A stretch of 33,747 bases of DNA from Bradyrhizobium sp. NAS96.2 (GTDB lineage: Bacteria; Pseudomonadota; Alphaproteobacteria; Rhizobiales; Xanthobacteraceae). The notes under the pieces were generated by a model. The model did no database searches and was not told the DNA's origin. It saw only the letters and a program-made list of their open reading frames with translations. Shown here one piece after another: positions 1-8,874 of this stretch. Location: the NCBI RefSeq assembly GCF_001908235.1, contig NZ_LGHK01000139.1:1-33747 (forward strand). The letters run 5' to 3'. Made by a program: the position numbers and the translations under genes. Every line of letters starts with the position of its first letter. The first letter of the stretch is position 1.

Positions 1-1081
1 CAGCCGGCGGCTGCTGAGCGGCGGGCGCGCCCTTCTTGCCGGCGGCAGCCTTGGTCTGCGCGCGCTGCTGCATCTTCCGCGCGCTCTCCTCGGTGACGAT
101 GATGTCGCCCTGCTGCGCAGCGGCCGTCTGGTCGTCGACGGCCTTCAACGCCTCGGCCCAGCTCTGGCCGGCCGCCCTGCAGGAGCAGGACGGATTGAAC
201 TCGGTGCGGTACTTGAAGGCGTTCGGCAGCGACGAGTAGGACTGGCCGCTGATCGAGACCGCCTGGTTGATGTCTTCGCCTGGATTACGGTAGGCGAACA
301 GGCTGGCCTCCGCGGCCGGGCACTGCGCCTTGCAGATCTGCTCGTCGGCGGCAAAGCGCGCCGACGAGGTCGCGAACGAAATCGGGAAATAGGCGCCGTC
401 GCAGGTGCGCACGCAGACGGTGCGGAAGGTGCCGGACTGCCCGCCATATTGCGCGTCGGGCGGGGGCAGCGGCGTATTCGGATTGGCGCCGCCGCCACCG
501 CCGCCGAACAGGTTCTCGATGAAATTGCCGGGGCCACGCGAGGCCGCCGCGGCGTATTGCGGGCCGCAATTGTTCTGCGCCAGCGCGGTCAAGACCGAGC
601 GGCGCTGGTTCTCGCGGTCGGCGCCGCCGAGCCCGCCGGAGCGCAGCCGTTCGAGATTGGCGGTCATCTGGTCGAGATTGGCGCGCATCTGCTGGATCTG
701 GTTGTTGACCGGTCCGCACTGCGCCGAATTGTTATTGAACAGCGAGAAGAACCCGGAGCTGTCGCAGCCCATGCGCCGGGCCTGCGCGGTCACGCGATCG
801 AGTTCGCCCTGCTGCCTTGTTGCCGCGTCCTGATAGCGGCGGATCTGCTCGTCCTTGGCCGGATCACCGCTGCCGCCGCCGCGATCGATCGCCGCCAATT
901 GGCCCTCGAGCCGCACGCACATCGGATTGGCCTGCGGATTGGGCTGGGCGCCCTGGGGCGCCGGGCCGGGCGGGCCAGGCGGTACCTGCGCCAGGGCATC
1001 CGTGGCGGGCATTGCGATTGCGGCCAACAGGGCGCAAGTCGAGAACCAGCGGGAGAAGCGAAAACGGGAGCTATTGGGCAT
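1..1081 (-). CDS. DUF2865 domain secreted protein, partial at left edge
   Basis: The reading frame is open on the minus strand from an ATG at 1081 to the window edge, giving about 360 codons without a stop; the C-terminus lies outside the window. The first ~33 residues are a signal peptide (Arg-rich start, hydrophobic core, ending ALA-Q), followed by a Pro/Gly-rich linker. The middle is a helical, Gln-rich stretch with scattered Cys. Around residues 220-300 there is a Cys-containing core with the patterns VCVRTCDG, CKAQCP and CSCR, plus YSSLPNAFKYR, which I recognise as the DUF2865 family of rhizobial exported proteins. The tail becomes Ala/Gln/Lys-rich. The molecular function is unknown. The Cys pairs suggest an oxidised periplasmic protein, which is inference. 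Confidence 0.85.
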   Translation of the reverse strand, partial: MPNSSRFRFSRWFSTCALLAAIAMPATDALAQVPPGPPGPAPQGAQPNPQANPMCVRLEGQLAAIDRGGGSGDPAKDEQIRRYQDAATRQQGELDRVTAQARRMGCDSSGFFSLFNNNSAQCGPVNNQIQQMRANLDQMTANLERLRSGGLGGADRENQRRSVLTALAQNNCGPQYAAAASRGPGNFIENLFGGGGGGANPNTPLPPPDAQYGGQSGTFRTVCVRTCDGAYFPISFATSSARFAADEQICKAQCPAAEASLFAYRNPGEDINQAVSISGQSYSSLPNAFKYRTEFNPSCSCRAAGQSWAEALKAVDDQTAAAQQGDIIVTEESARKMQQRAQTKAAAGKKGAPAAQQPPA

Positions 1082-1224
1082 ATCCGGCCATTAAAACGAC
1101 GCCGCGCGGCGAGCAACGCCAAAGCGCGCAGGCAAGGCCGCTGCAATAGCCTTTTCTCGGGGCAGCGTCACGTCGTTTCCGGGGCGCCGGTGTGGCAATA
1201 ACCCCGTCTGTCCAGCAGCTTGGC

Positions 1225-1548
1225 TCAGCGCTGGCAGGTGATGGCGACGTATTCGCCGCAGCTGTTGCCCGTGCATTTCTCGTTGGCGGCGTGCGGAACC
1301 GAGCCGGTGATCTCGTCGGGATCGACGCGGCGGTAATTGGTGGCCTGCGCAAAATCCCGTGAGCGGCAGTAGGCGCGGGCGGCGGACGCGCCGCAGCGGT
1401 CACCATGGGCGAGGCACTGGTCGATGCCGTAGCCGTCGGCCTGGTTGGCGACGATGAAGACGCGGCTGTCGGCCGACGCGGCCGTGGGGACGAGGGCGGA
1501 CGGGACAAGGAAGAGCGTGCAGGCAATCAATGCTGAAAAGGGCCGCAT
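1225..1548 (-). CDS. Small Cys-rich exported hypothetical protein
   Basis: This is a 107-residue protein starting at the ATG at 1548. A longer frame runs upstream, but its extension is basic and unlike a signal sequence. Residues 1-26 form a clear signal peptide (MRPFSALIAC, then a hydrophobic core ending ASA-D). The mature part has seven Cys, two of them in the pattern CTGNSC near the C-terminus, and ends ITCQR. I do not recognise a named family. It is likely periplasmic and disulfide-bonded. It lies upstream of the DUF2865 gene on the same strand, separated by 143 bases, so the two exported Cys-rich proteins may be transcribed together. No strong ribosome binding site is visible before 1548. 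Confidence 0.7.
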   Translation of the reverse strand: MRPFSALIACTLFLVPSALVPTAASADSRVFIVANQADGYGIDQCLAHGDRCGASAARAYCRSRDFAQATNYRRVDPDEITGSVPHAANEKCTGNSCGEYVAITCQR

Positions 1549-1844
1549 GGTGCACCGGTCAAAATGGCGGGGAATCCGTAGGCGTCCGGATACGCCCAAT
1601 TCCTTAATAATGATTAACCATGAGGGCGTTGGCGTGATTTCGGCGCCCGGCGCGTTGCAAAGCGCCCGAAAACAGCCCCTTGACGCGATAAAGGGGCCAT
1701 GAGACATGGTGGAACCATGAACGGCCACCTCGCCATCTGCAGCATTTGCCGCGAGATTATGAGCTAGCGATTCGCTGGCTGAGGCCGTCTTTTCTCAATC
1801 ACCCTGAGAATCACTGGACGCCCGGCCGCAAGGGATGGGTACCC

Positions 1845-3245
1845 ATGGATTTGCGCCTCTACGATACGTTGACCCGGGAGAAGCGGCCGTTCGTGCCGCT
1901 CGATGCCAACAATGTCCGTATGTATGCCTGCGGACCGACGGTCTACGACTTCGCCCATATCGGCAACGGCCGCGCGGCCATTGTCTTCGACGTGCTGTTC
2001 CGCGCGCTGCGCCATCGCTATGGCGCCGGCCACGTGACCTATGTCCGCAACATCACCGACGTCGACGACAAGATCAATGTCCGCGCCGCGCGGGACTATC
2101 CCGGCGTGCCGCTGAACGAGGCGATCCGCAAGGTCACCGAGCAGACCTACCAGCAGTATCAGGATGACGTCACTGCGCTGGGCTGCTTGCCACCGACCGT
2201 GCAGCCGCGCGCGACCGAGCACATCCCGGAGATGCGCGCGATCATCGAGAAGCTCGTCGCCGGCGGCTTTGCCTATGTCGCCGAGGATCACGTGCTGTTC
2301 TCGCCGCAGGCGATGAACGCGGCCAATTCGGTGTTGCCGCGCTATGGCGCGCTGTCGAAGCGCTCGCTCGACGAGATGATCGCGGGCGCCCGCGTCGACG
2401 TTGCGCCCTACAAGCGCGACAACACCGACTTCGTGCTGTGGAAGCCGTCGAAGCCGGGCGAGCCGTCCTGGCCGTCGCCGGCCGGCATTGCGGTCGAGGG
2501 CCGGCCCGGCTGGCACATCGAGTGCTCGGCGATGGCCTGGAAGCATCTCGGCGAAAAGTTCGACATCCATGGCGGCGGCATCGACCTGGTGTTTCCGCAT
2601 CATGAGAACGAGCTCGCACAGACTTGCTGCGCGTTCCATACCGACCGCATGGCCAATGTCTGGATGCACAACGGCTTCCTGCAGATCGAAAGCGAGAAGA
2701 TGTCGAAGTCGCTCGGCAACTTCTTCACGATCCGCGATCTGCTGGCGGATTGGCCGGGCGAGGTGCTGCGTCTCAGCATGCTCCGAACGCACTACCGTTC
2801 GCCGCTCGACTGGACGCTGAAGAGCGCAGAAGAGGCCGCAAGGACGCTCGACGACTGGTATGCGGTCGCGGCCGATGCCGAGTCCGGCGCGCCGTCGCCG
2901 GCGATGGTCGAGGCGCTCTACGATGATCTCAACACCGCGCAGGCGATGGCAGTGCTGCACGGCCTGCGGAATGCTGCCGCGAGCAGTGAGTCGGGCCGCA
3001 AGGAATTTGCCGGTTCGCTGCGGCTGCTCGGCTTCCTGTCGGAGAGCGCGGCAGCATGGGAGGCGCGCAAGCAGCAGGCGAGCGGCGTCGACGCTGCCGC
3101 GGTCGAGGCGCTGATCGCCGAGCGCACCGCGGCGCGTGCGCGCAAGGACTTCAAGGAGTCCGACCGGATTCGCGATCAGCTCGCCGCGATGGGCGTGGTG
3201 ATCAAGGACTCCAAGGAAGGCACCACCTGGGAGGTCGCGCGATGA
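1845..3245 (+). CDS. cysS: Cysteinyl-tRNA synthetase
   Basis: The product charges tRNA-Cys with cysteine using ATP in the cytoplasm. At 466 residues it has the normal family length. The start at 1845 is preferred over an upstream ATG at 1746 because AGGGA lies about nine bases before it and because the family N-terminus begins right there (LRLYDTLTREK). Class I signatures are present: HIGN at residues 38-41 and KMSKS at 285-289. The zinc ligands are visible as Cys29 in CGPTVYD, Cys227 in HIECS and the HHENE segment at 252-256. It is the first gene of a three-gene operon, and its TGA overlaps the ATG of the following acetyltransferase (ATGA at 3242). Confidence 0.97.
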   Translation: MDLRLYDTLTREKRPFVPLDANNVRMYACGPTVYDFAHIGNGRAAIVFDVLFRALRHRYGAGHVTYVRNITDVDDKINVRAARDYPGVPLNEAIRKVTEQTYQQYQDDVTALGCLPPTVQPRATEHIPEMRAIIEKLVAGGFAYVAEDHVLFSPQAMNAANSVLPRYGALSKRSLDEMIAGARVDVAPYKRDNTDFVLWKPSKPGEPSWPSPAGIAVEGRPGWHIECSAMAWKHLGEKFDIHGGGIDLVFPHHENELAQTCCAFHTDRMANVWMHNGFLQIESEKMSKSLGNFFTIRDLLADWPGEVLRLSMLRTHYRSPLDWTLKSAEEAARTLDDWYAVAADAESGAPSPAMVEALYDDLNTAQAMAVLHGLRNAAASSESGRKEFAGSLRLLGFLSESAAAWEARKQQASGVDAAAVEALIAERTAARARKDFKESDRIRDQLAAMGVVIKDSKEGTTWEVAR

Positions 3246-3748
3246 GCCGTTCTGCACCCGCGTTGCGCCCCTATCTGCCTGATGACGCGCCGCTGCTGGC
3301 GGCGATCTTCGCGGCCTCGATCATGGATCTGACCGGTGACGATTACAGCGAGGCGCAACAGGAGGCCTGGGCGGCGGCTGCCGACGACGAGGCAGCGTTC
3401 GGCAAGAAGCTTGCCGGGCAACTGACGCTGATCGCGACGCTGCAGGGCGCGCCGGTCGGGTTCGCCTCGCTGAAGGGGGCCGATCACATCGATATGCTCT
3501 ACGTGCATCCGAGTGCCGTGGGTCAGGGGGTCGGCGCCGCGCTGTGCGATGCGCTGGAGAAGATCGCAAGCGCCCGCGGCACCAAGACCCTGAAGGTCGA
3601 TGTCAGCGACACCGCGCTCGAATTTTTCCGCAAGCGCGGCTACGTCGCGCAGCAGCGCAATTCGGTGACCATCGGCGACGAATGGCTCGCCAACACCACG
3701 ATGCAGAAGACGCTCGACGGCGTTGCCACGCCCGGAGGCCACGCATGA
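3242..3748 (+). CDS. GNAT family N-acetyltransferase
   Basis: This 168-residue protein has a GNAT fold. The acetyl-CoA pyrophosphate loop is seen as HPSAVGQGVGAAL at about residues 89-101, preceded by the strand IDMLYV, and the C-terminal strand pattern ALEFFRKRGY (residues 125-134) is typical of the family. It should transfer an acyl group from acyl-CoA to an amine; the substrate cannot be read from the sequence. The start codon overlaps the cysS stop and its own stop overlaps the cimA start, so translation of all three genes is probably coupled. A longer frame beginning at 3056 is a shadow of cysS. Confidence 0.92.
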   Translation: MSRSAPALRPYLPDDAPLLAAIFAASIMDLTGDDYSEAQQEAWAAAADDEAAFGKKLAGQLTLIATLQGAPVGFASLKGADHIDMLYVHPSAVGQGVGAALCDALEKIASARGTKTLKVDVSDTALEFFRKRGYVAQQRNSVTIGDEWLANTTMQKTLDGVATPGGHA

Positions 3749-5343
3749 GCCGCGAGCGCCTCTATCTGTTCGACACCACGCTGCGCGACGGCGCGCAGAC
3801 CAATGGCGTCGACTTCACGCTGCAGGACAAGCAGGTGATCGCGGGCCTGCTCGACCAGCTCGGCATCGACTATGTCGAGGGCGGCTATCCCGGCGCCAAT
3901 CCGACCGATACCGAGTTCTTCAGCAGGAAGCCCGCCTTCGACCACGCGCGCTTCACGGCGTTCGGCATGACGCGGCGGCCGGGGCGCTCCGCCTCGAACG
4001 ATCCGGGGCTCGCCGCCATCCTCGAGGCCAAGGCGGACGTGATCTGCTTCGTCGCGAAATCCTCCGCTTACCAGGTCCGGGTCGCGCTGGAGACCACCAA
4101 CGAGGAGAACCTCGCCTCGATCCGCGACAGCGTCGCCGCCGCCAAGGCGCTCGGCCGCGAGGTGATGGTCGACTGCGAGCATTTCTTCGACGGCTACAAG
4201 GAGGACAGCGACTATGCGCTGGCCTGCGCGACGGCGGCCTATCAGGCCGGCGCGCGCTGGGTGGTGCTGTGCGACACCAATGGCGGCACCATGCCGCATG
4301 AGATCGAGACCATCGTTGCTGATGTCGTCACGCACGTGCCCGGCGCTCATGTCGGCATCCATGCCCATAACGACACCGAGCAGGCAGTGGCCAACTCGCT
4401 CGCCGCGGTGCGTGCCGGCGCGCGGCAGATCCAGGGCACGCTCAACGGCCTCGGCGAGCGCTGCGGCAACGCCAATCTCTGCTCACTGATCCCGACCCTG
4501 AAGCTGAAGCAGGAATTTTCCGACGAGTTCGAGATCGGCGTCACCACCGAGAAGATGGCGACGCTGATGAAGGTGTCGCGCACGCTCGACGACATGCTGA
4601 ACCGCGCGCCGAACCGTCACGCGCCTTATGTCGGCGAGAGCGCCTTCGTCACCAAGACCGGCATCCATGCCTCCGCGGTGATGAAGGATCCGCAGACCTA
4701 CGAGCACGTGCTGCCGGAGACCGTCGGCAACCACCGCAAGGTGCTGGTCTCGGATCAGGCCGGCCGCTCCAACGTGATGGCCGAGCTCGACCGCGCCGGC
4801 ATCGCCTATGACAAGAGCGATCCGCGGCTGACGCGGCTGGTCGAGGAGTTGAAGGAGCGCGAGGCCGCGGGCTTCGCCTATGAATCCGCCAACGCCTCGT
4901 TCGACCTCTTGGCGCGCCGCACGCTCGGCAAGGTGCCGGAGTATTTCAAGGTCGAGCAGTTCGACGTCAATGTCGAGCAGCGCTACATCGCCAACGGCCA
5001 GCGCGTCACGGTGGCGCTCGCGGTGGTGAAGGTTGACGTCGATGGCGAGCGGCTGATCTCGGCGGCCGAGGGCAACGGTCCGGTCAACGCGCTCGACGTG
5101 GCGCTGCGCAAGGACCTCGGCAAGTACCAGAAATACATCGATGGCCTGAAGTTGATCGACTACCGCGTGCGTATCCTCAATGGCGGCACCGAGGCGGTCA
5201 CACGCGTGCTGATCGAAAGCGAAGACGAGACCGGCGAGAGCTGGACCACGGTCGGCGTCTCGCCCAATATCATCGACGCTTCGTTCCAGGCGCTGATGGA
5301 TTCGGTGTTCTACAAGCTGGTGAAGTCGGGCGCACAGGCGTAG
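3745..5343 (+). CDS. cimA: Citramalate synthase (2-isopropylmalate synthase family)
   Basis: The predicted reaction is condensation of pyruvate with acetyl-CoA to (R)-citramalate, a route to 2-oxobutanoate and isoleucine that bypasses threonine. The protein is 532 residues, the usual length for the cimA/TIGR00977 type, with a DRE-TIM barrel domain first: DTTLRDG at residues 10-16 and the metal-binding HAHND at 206-210, followed by GTLNGLGERCGNANL. A C-terminal LeuA-type allosteric domain covers about residues 390-530. The start at 3745 gives an ATGA overlap with the GNAT gene. 2-Isopropylmalate or homocitrate synthase are alternatives, but the long form and the N-terminal FDTTLRDGAQT match citramalate synthase best. 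Confidence 0.93.
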   Translation: MSRERLYLFDTTLRDGAQTNGVDFTLQDKQVIAGLLDQLGIDYVEGGYPGANPTDTEFFSRKPAFDHARFTAFGMTRRPGRSASNDPGLAAILEAKADVICFVAKSSAYQVRVALETTNEENLASIRDSVAAAKALGREVMVDCEHFFDGYKEDSDYALACATAAYQAGARWVVLCDTNGGTMPHEIETIVADVVTHVPGAHVGIHAHNDTEQAVANSLAAVRAGARQIQGTLNGLGERCGNANLCSLIPTLKLKQEFSDEFEIGVTTEKMATLMKVSRTLDDMLNRAPNRHAPYVGESAFVTKTGIHASAVMKDPQTYEHVLPETVGNHRKVLVSDQAGRSNVMAELDRAGIAYDKSDPRLTRLVEELKEREAAGFAYESANASFDLLARRTLGKVPEYFKVEQFDVNVEQRYIANGQRVTVALAVVKVDVDGERLISAAEGNGPVNALDVALRKDLGKYQKYIDGLKLIDYRVRILNGGTEAVTRVLIESEDETGESWTTVGVSPNIIDASFQALMDSVFYKLVKSGAQA

Positions 5344-5366
5344 CCGACTAAAGGAAAACAGGCGTC

Positions 5367-5444
5367 GTCATTGCGAGCCAAGCGAAGCAATCCATCTTTC
5401 CGCGCGTGAGGATGCATGGATTGCTTCGCTTCGCTCGCAATGAC
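5367..5444. repeat. Palindromic intergenic repeat, family A copy 1
   Basis: Arms at 5367-5395 and 5416-5444 (29 bases each) are reverse complements with one mismatch, separated by a 20-base loop. The outer tips read GTCATTGCGAG and CTCGCAATGAC, and the inner parts contain GAAGCAATCCAT and its complement. A second copy with the same tips and inner sequence is at 23706-23794. The structure lies between cimA and the VOC gene and ends only a few bases before the VOC ribosome binding site, so it could act as a transcript stabiliser, a terminator or a translation modulator. Confidence 0.9.
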
Positions 5445-5458
5445 GGGAGGAGGGACCC

Positions 5459-5836
5459 ATGATCGACCACGTCTCCGTCGGCGTCCGCGATCTCGAACGC
5501 GCCGCGCGGTTCTATGAACCGACGCTGGCCGCGCTTGGTCTGAGCCGCCTCGTCACGCGGCCGGCGACGATCGGCTTCGGCAAGGCCTATCCCGAATTCT
5601 GGATCAATCTGCGCGCCACGATGGCGCACGTCACGCATGAGAGCGGCAGCCATATCTGCCTGCGCGCGAAGACCACCACCGAGGTCGATGCCTTCCACGC
5701 CGCCGCACTGGCGTCCGGCGGTCTTTCCGATGGTCCGCCAGGCCTGCGCCCGCATGACCGCATGCGCTATTATGCGGCCTTCGTCCTCGACCCCGACGGC
5801 AACCGCATCGAGGCTGTGACGTTTCCGAGTGAGTAG
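5459..5836 (+). CDS. VOC family (glyoxalase/bleomycin-resistance fold) protein
   Basis: This is a 125-residue single-domain vicinal-oxygen-chelate protein. It opens with IDHVSVGVRDLERAARFYEPTLAALGL, split here as the typical IDHVSVGV strand and ARFYEPTLAALG helix. Later come HICLRA and the closing strand DPDGNRIEAVTF. Candidate metal ligands are His4, a His in the HICLRA strand and the Glu of RIEAV. The exact reaction (dioxygenase, isomerase or lactoylglutathione-lyase type) cannot be inferred. The start is supported by a purine-rich site (GGAGGAGGG at about 5446) four to five bases upstream. It follows cimA after the palindromic repeat. Confidence 0.88.
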   Translation: MIDHVSVGVRDLERAARFYEPTLAALGLSRLVTRPATIGFGKAYPEFWINLRATMAHVTHESGSHICLRAKTTTEVDAFHAAALASGGLSDGPPGLRPHDRMRYYAAFVLDPDGNRIEAVTFPSE

Positions 5837-5865
5837 GTGAGGGCTTAGCTAGCGCATCTCTCGAA

Positions 5866-5970
5866 CCGTCACCCTGAGGAGCGCGCTCTTGCGCGCGTCT
5901 CGAAGGGTCGACGGCCACCGGCCGGGCCGTCCATCCTTCGAGACGCGCTTCGCGCTCCTCAGGATGACGG
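5866..5970. repeat. Palindromic intergenic repeat, family B copy 1
   Basis: This is a long imperfect hairpin. The outer tips are CCGTCACCCTGAGGAGCGCG and its near complement CGCGCTCCTCAGGATGACGG. The inner arms carry GTCTCGAAGG and CCTTCGAGAC, and the loop region is ACGGCCACCGGCCGGGCCGT. It fills the gap between the convergent VOC and LOG genes. A related, longer copy is at 10551-10703, sharing the inner TCGAAGGATG / CCCTTCGA and ACGGCCACC...GGGGCCGT parts. Confidence 0.85.
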
Positions 5971-6015
5971 GAATAATGTTGCGCGAGCCGGAAGGGAGCG
6001 CTCGAGAGCGTTCCC

Positions 6016-6621
6016 CTACAGCCGCCGCGCCACTTCGGGGGCGAGCTCCTTCGCGGCCGCCGGCTTGCCGGCCACCGAGGAACGCAGCCGCGGCAGGATG
6101 TCGTCGACACGGTCGGCCATCAGGACGTTGATCGGCAATGTCGGGCGAATGAACTCGGTCATGCGCATGTGGTTCAGCAGCGAGAGCAGGGGCTCCCAGA
6201 AGTTGTCGATGTTGGCGAGCAGGATCGGCTTGGAGTGGCGGCCGAGCTGCTGCCAGGTCAGTTGCTCGACCAGTTCCTCCAGGGTGCCGATGCCCCCGGG
6301 CAGTGCCACGAACGCGTCCGAGCGCTCGAACATCAGCCGCTTGCGCTCATGCATGTCGGGGGTGACGATCATCTCCTGAACCGAGGTCAGCGCATTCTCG
6401 CGCGCCCGCAGGAATTCCGGAATGATGCCGGTGACGGAGCCGCCATGATCGAGGGTGGATTTGGCGACCGCGCCCATCAGGCCGATCGAGCCGCCGCCAT
6501 AGACCAGGCGCACGTTGTTGTCGGCAAAGGCCTTGCCGAGCGCGATGGCTGCTTCAACGAAACGGGGATTGTTACCGGGGCCGGAGCCGCAATAAACACA
6601 GACAGTCTTGATTTGGTTCAT
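6016..6621 (-). CDS. LOG family protein (cytokinin riboside 5'-monophosphate phosphoribohydrolase-like)
   Basis: This 201-residue protein carries the LOG signatures: CVYCGSGPG near the N-terminus, YGGGSIGLMG at 41-50, MHERKR at 90-95 and PGGIGTLEE at 108-116. Family members hydrolyse nucleoside 5'-monophosphates, releasing ribose 5-phosphate and a base, classically giving active cytokinins. The bacterial substrate may be AMP or cytokinin nucleotides, and in a plant-associated genus cytokinin activation is plausible. The ATG at 6621 is chosen because AAGGA lies five bases upstream and because MNQIKTVCVYCGSG matches the family start; the upstream extension to 6717 is not family-like. Confidence 0.92.
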   Translation of the reverse strand: MNQIKTVCVYCGSGPGNNPRFVEAAIALGKAFADNNVRLVYGGGSIGLMGAVAKSTLDHGGSVTGIIPEFLRARENALTSVQEMIVTPDMHERKRLMFERSDAFVALPGGIGTLEELVEQLTWQQLGRHSKPILLANIDNFWEPLLSLLNHMRMTEFIRPTLPINVLMADRVDDILPRLRSSVAGKPAAAKELAPEVARRL

Positions 6622-6834
6622 ACGATCCTTGTGGCACTGCAGCGTAAACAGGGTCAAGACTCGCATATGGGGATTGGTGGCCAAAATATCCCGTAAATTC
6701 CCGCGAATCGCGAACAATTTTCGTCATAAGCCTGTACGCCGCGTTCAAACGATCTATATGACGGGCACAATGGCAAATCGTGGAAAAGATGTGGCCGCGG
6801 ACCGCCGCGCCATGACGGCGAGAGCGGGCTCCTG

Positions 6835-8823
6835 ATGGTGCCGCCGCAACAGACTGCAACCGCTGCCGCGGAGCCCAAGGCCGCCACGCCGGCCGCCGAG
6901 AAGGGCACGCTGCTCGGTACCCTCGTTCACCTCTGGCCCTACATCTGGCCCGGCGATCGCGCCGATCTGAAGATGCGCGTCATCTGGTCGGTGGTGCTGC
7001 TGCTGTTCGCCAAGCTCGCGACGCTGTCGGTGCCGTTCACCTTCAAATGGGCGATCGACGCGCTGAACGGCGCGGGCTCGGCACCGGTCGAGCCGTCGAA
7101 CTGGGTGCTATGGCTGATCGCCTCGCCGGTGCTGATGACGATCAGCTACGGTGCGGTGCGCATCATCATGGCGGTGCTGACGCAATGGCGCGACGGCATC
7201 TTCGCCCGCGTCGCGATGCACGCGGTGCGGCGGCTCGCCTACATCACCTTCGTGCACATGCACGAGCTGTCGCTGCGCTTCCATCTCGAGCGCAAGACCG
7301 GCGGCCTGACCCGCGTCCTGGAGCGCGGCCGCTCCGGCATCGAGACCATCGTGCGGATGGTGATCCTGCAGCTGATCCCGACCATCGTCGAGGTCGCGCT
7401 GCTGGCGGGCGTGCTGCTGTGGCAGTTCGACTGGCGTTACGTGCTTGCCGTGCTTCTGACGGTCGTCGTGTTCATGTACTTCACCTACATCGCGACCGAG
7501 TGGCGGATCGAGATCCGCCGCAAGATGAACGACTCGGATACCGAGGCGAACACCAAGGCGATCGACTCGCTGCTCAACTACGAGACGGTGAAGTATTTCG
7601 GCGCCGAGGAACGCGAGGCCAGGCGCTACGACCGCTCGATGGAACGCTACGAGCAGGCCAGCGTGAAGACCTACACCTCGCTTGCGGTGCTCAACACCGG
7701 GCAGGCGATCATCTTCACCGCGGGGCTGACCGCAACCATGCTGATGTGCGCCTTCGGCATCCGCAACGGCACCCACACCGTCGGCGATTTCGTGCTGATC
7801 AACTCGATGATGATCCAGCTCTATCAGCCGCTGAATTTCATGGGCATGGTGTATCGCGAGATCAAGCAGGCGATCATCGACATCGAGAAGATGTTCGACG
7901 TGCTGGCGCGCGATCCCGAGGTGAAGGACGTGCCGGGCGCAAAGCCGCTCGCAGTGTCCACAGGCAGCGTGCGCTTCGAGGATGTCCGCTTTGCCTATGA
8001 GGCGGACCGGCCGATCCTGAAAGGTCTGAGCTTCGAGGTGCCGGCCGGCAAGACGGTCGCAATCGTCGGCCCGTCCGGCGCCGGCAAGTCGACGATCTCG
8101 CGGCTCTTGTTCCGGCTCTACGACGTCTCCTCCGGCCGCATTTTGATCGACGGCCAGGACATCAAGACCGTGACGCAGGCTTCGCTGCGGTCGGCGATCG
8201 GCATGGTGCCGCAGGACACCGTGCTGTTCAACGACACCATCCGCTACAACATCCGCTACGGCCGCTGGGATGCCGGCGACGACGAGGTGGAGGAGGCGGC
8301 GCGGCTGGCGCAGATCGACGGCTTCATCCGGATGTCGCCGCAGGGCTACGAGACCCAGGTCGGCGAGCGCGGCCTGAAACTCTCCGGCGGCGAGAAGCAG
8401 CGCGTCGCGATCGCGCGCACGGTCTTGAAGGCGCCGCCGATCCTGGTGCTGGACGAGGCGACCTCCGCGCTCGACAGCCACACCGAGCACGAGATCCAAG
8501 GCGCGCTGGAGCGGGTCTCGCGCAACCGCACTTCGCTCGTCATCGCGCACCGGCTGTCGACCATCGTCGGCGCCGACGAGATCATCGTGCTGGACCAGGG
8601 CCGGATCGCCGAGCGCGGCACCCACGCGCGGCTGCTCGCCGCCGACGGCCTCTATGCCAGCATGTGGAACCGGCAGCGCGAGGCCGAGGAGGCCCGCGAA
8701 CGGCTCGCCCAGGTCGACGAAGACGGCATCGCGCCGAACCGCCTGCCGCCGGTGGTGGCCGAATCCTCAGAGGATTCCACCCCAGACGCGGGTGAGAAAC
8801 CCTTGCCGACCGCCGCGGAATAG
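6835..8823 (+). CDS. ABC transporter, permease-ATPase fusion of the Atm1/HMT1 type
   Basis: This 662-residue half-transporter has an N-terminal exporter transmembrane domain (six helices between about residues 40 and 350) and a C-terminal nucleotide-binding domain. Walker A GPSGAGKST is at 412-420, the signature LSGGEKQR at 516-523, Walker B ILVLDEA begins at 536 and the H-loop His is 572. The TM domain motifs FHLERKTGGLTRVLERG and LNYETVKYFGAEERE are characteristic of Atm1-like exporters, which move glutathione-linked metal or sulfur compounds out of the cytoplasm or matrix. It probably works as a homodimer in the inner membrane. The last ~60 residues are a Pro/Glu-rich tail. The start follows a weak GAGCGGG site. 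The substrate assignment is by family. Confidence 0.93.
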   Translation: MVPPQQTATAAAEPKAATPAAEKGTLLGTLVHLWPYIWPGDRADLKMRVIWSVVLLLFAKLATLSVPFTFKWAIDALNGAGSAPVEPSNWVLWLIASPVLMTISYGAVRIIMAVLTQWRDGIFARVAMHAVRRLAYITFVHMHELSLRFHLERKTGGLTRVLERGRSGIETIVRMVILQLIPTIVEVALLAGVLLWQFDWRYVLAVLLTVVVFMYFTYIATEWRIEIRRKMNDSDTEANTKAIDSLLNYETVKYFGAEEREARRYDRSMERYEQASVKTYTSLAVLNTGQAIIFTAGLTATMLMCAFGIRNGTHTVGDFVLINSMMIQLYQPLNFMGMVYREIKQAIIDIEKMFDVLARDPEVKDVPGAKPLAVSTGSVRFEDVRFAYEADRPILKGLSFEVPAGKTVAIVGPSGAGKSTISRLLFRLYDVSSGRILIDGQDIKTVTQASLRSAIGMVPQDTVLFNDTIRYNIRYGRWDAGDDEVEEAARLAQIDGFIRMSPQGYETQVGERGLKLSGGEKQRVAIARTVLKAPPILVLDEATSALDSHTEHEIQGALERVSRNRTSLVIAHRLSTIVGADEIIVLDQGRIAERGTHARLLAADGLYASMWNRQREAEEARERLAQVDEDGIAPNRLPPVVAESSEDSTPDAGEKPLPTAAE

Positions 8824-8874
8824 TCGATTTAGGGCGTCTCCCGCCGCAGGGGCGGGGTACCACAGCGAGTTCTG

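Noticed and set aside
1764..3257. 497-residue minus-strand frame opposite cysS
   Set aside because: A shadow of the synthetase gene; no family features.
7108..8625. 505-residue minus-strand frame opposite the ABC transporter
   Set aside because: A shadow of the transporter coding strand; His/Asp/Arg-rich without motifs.
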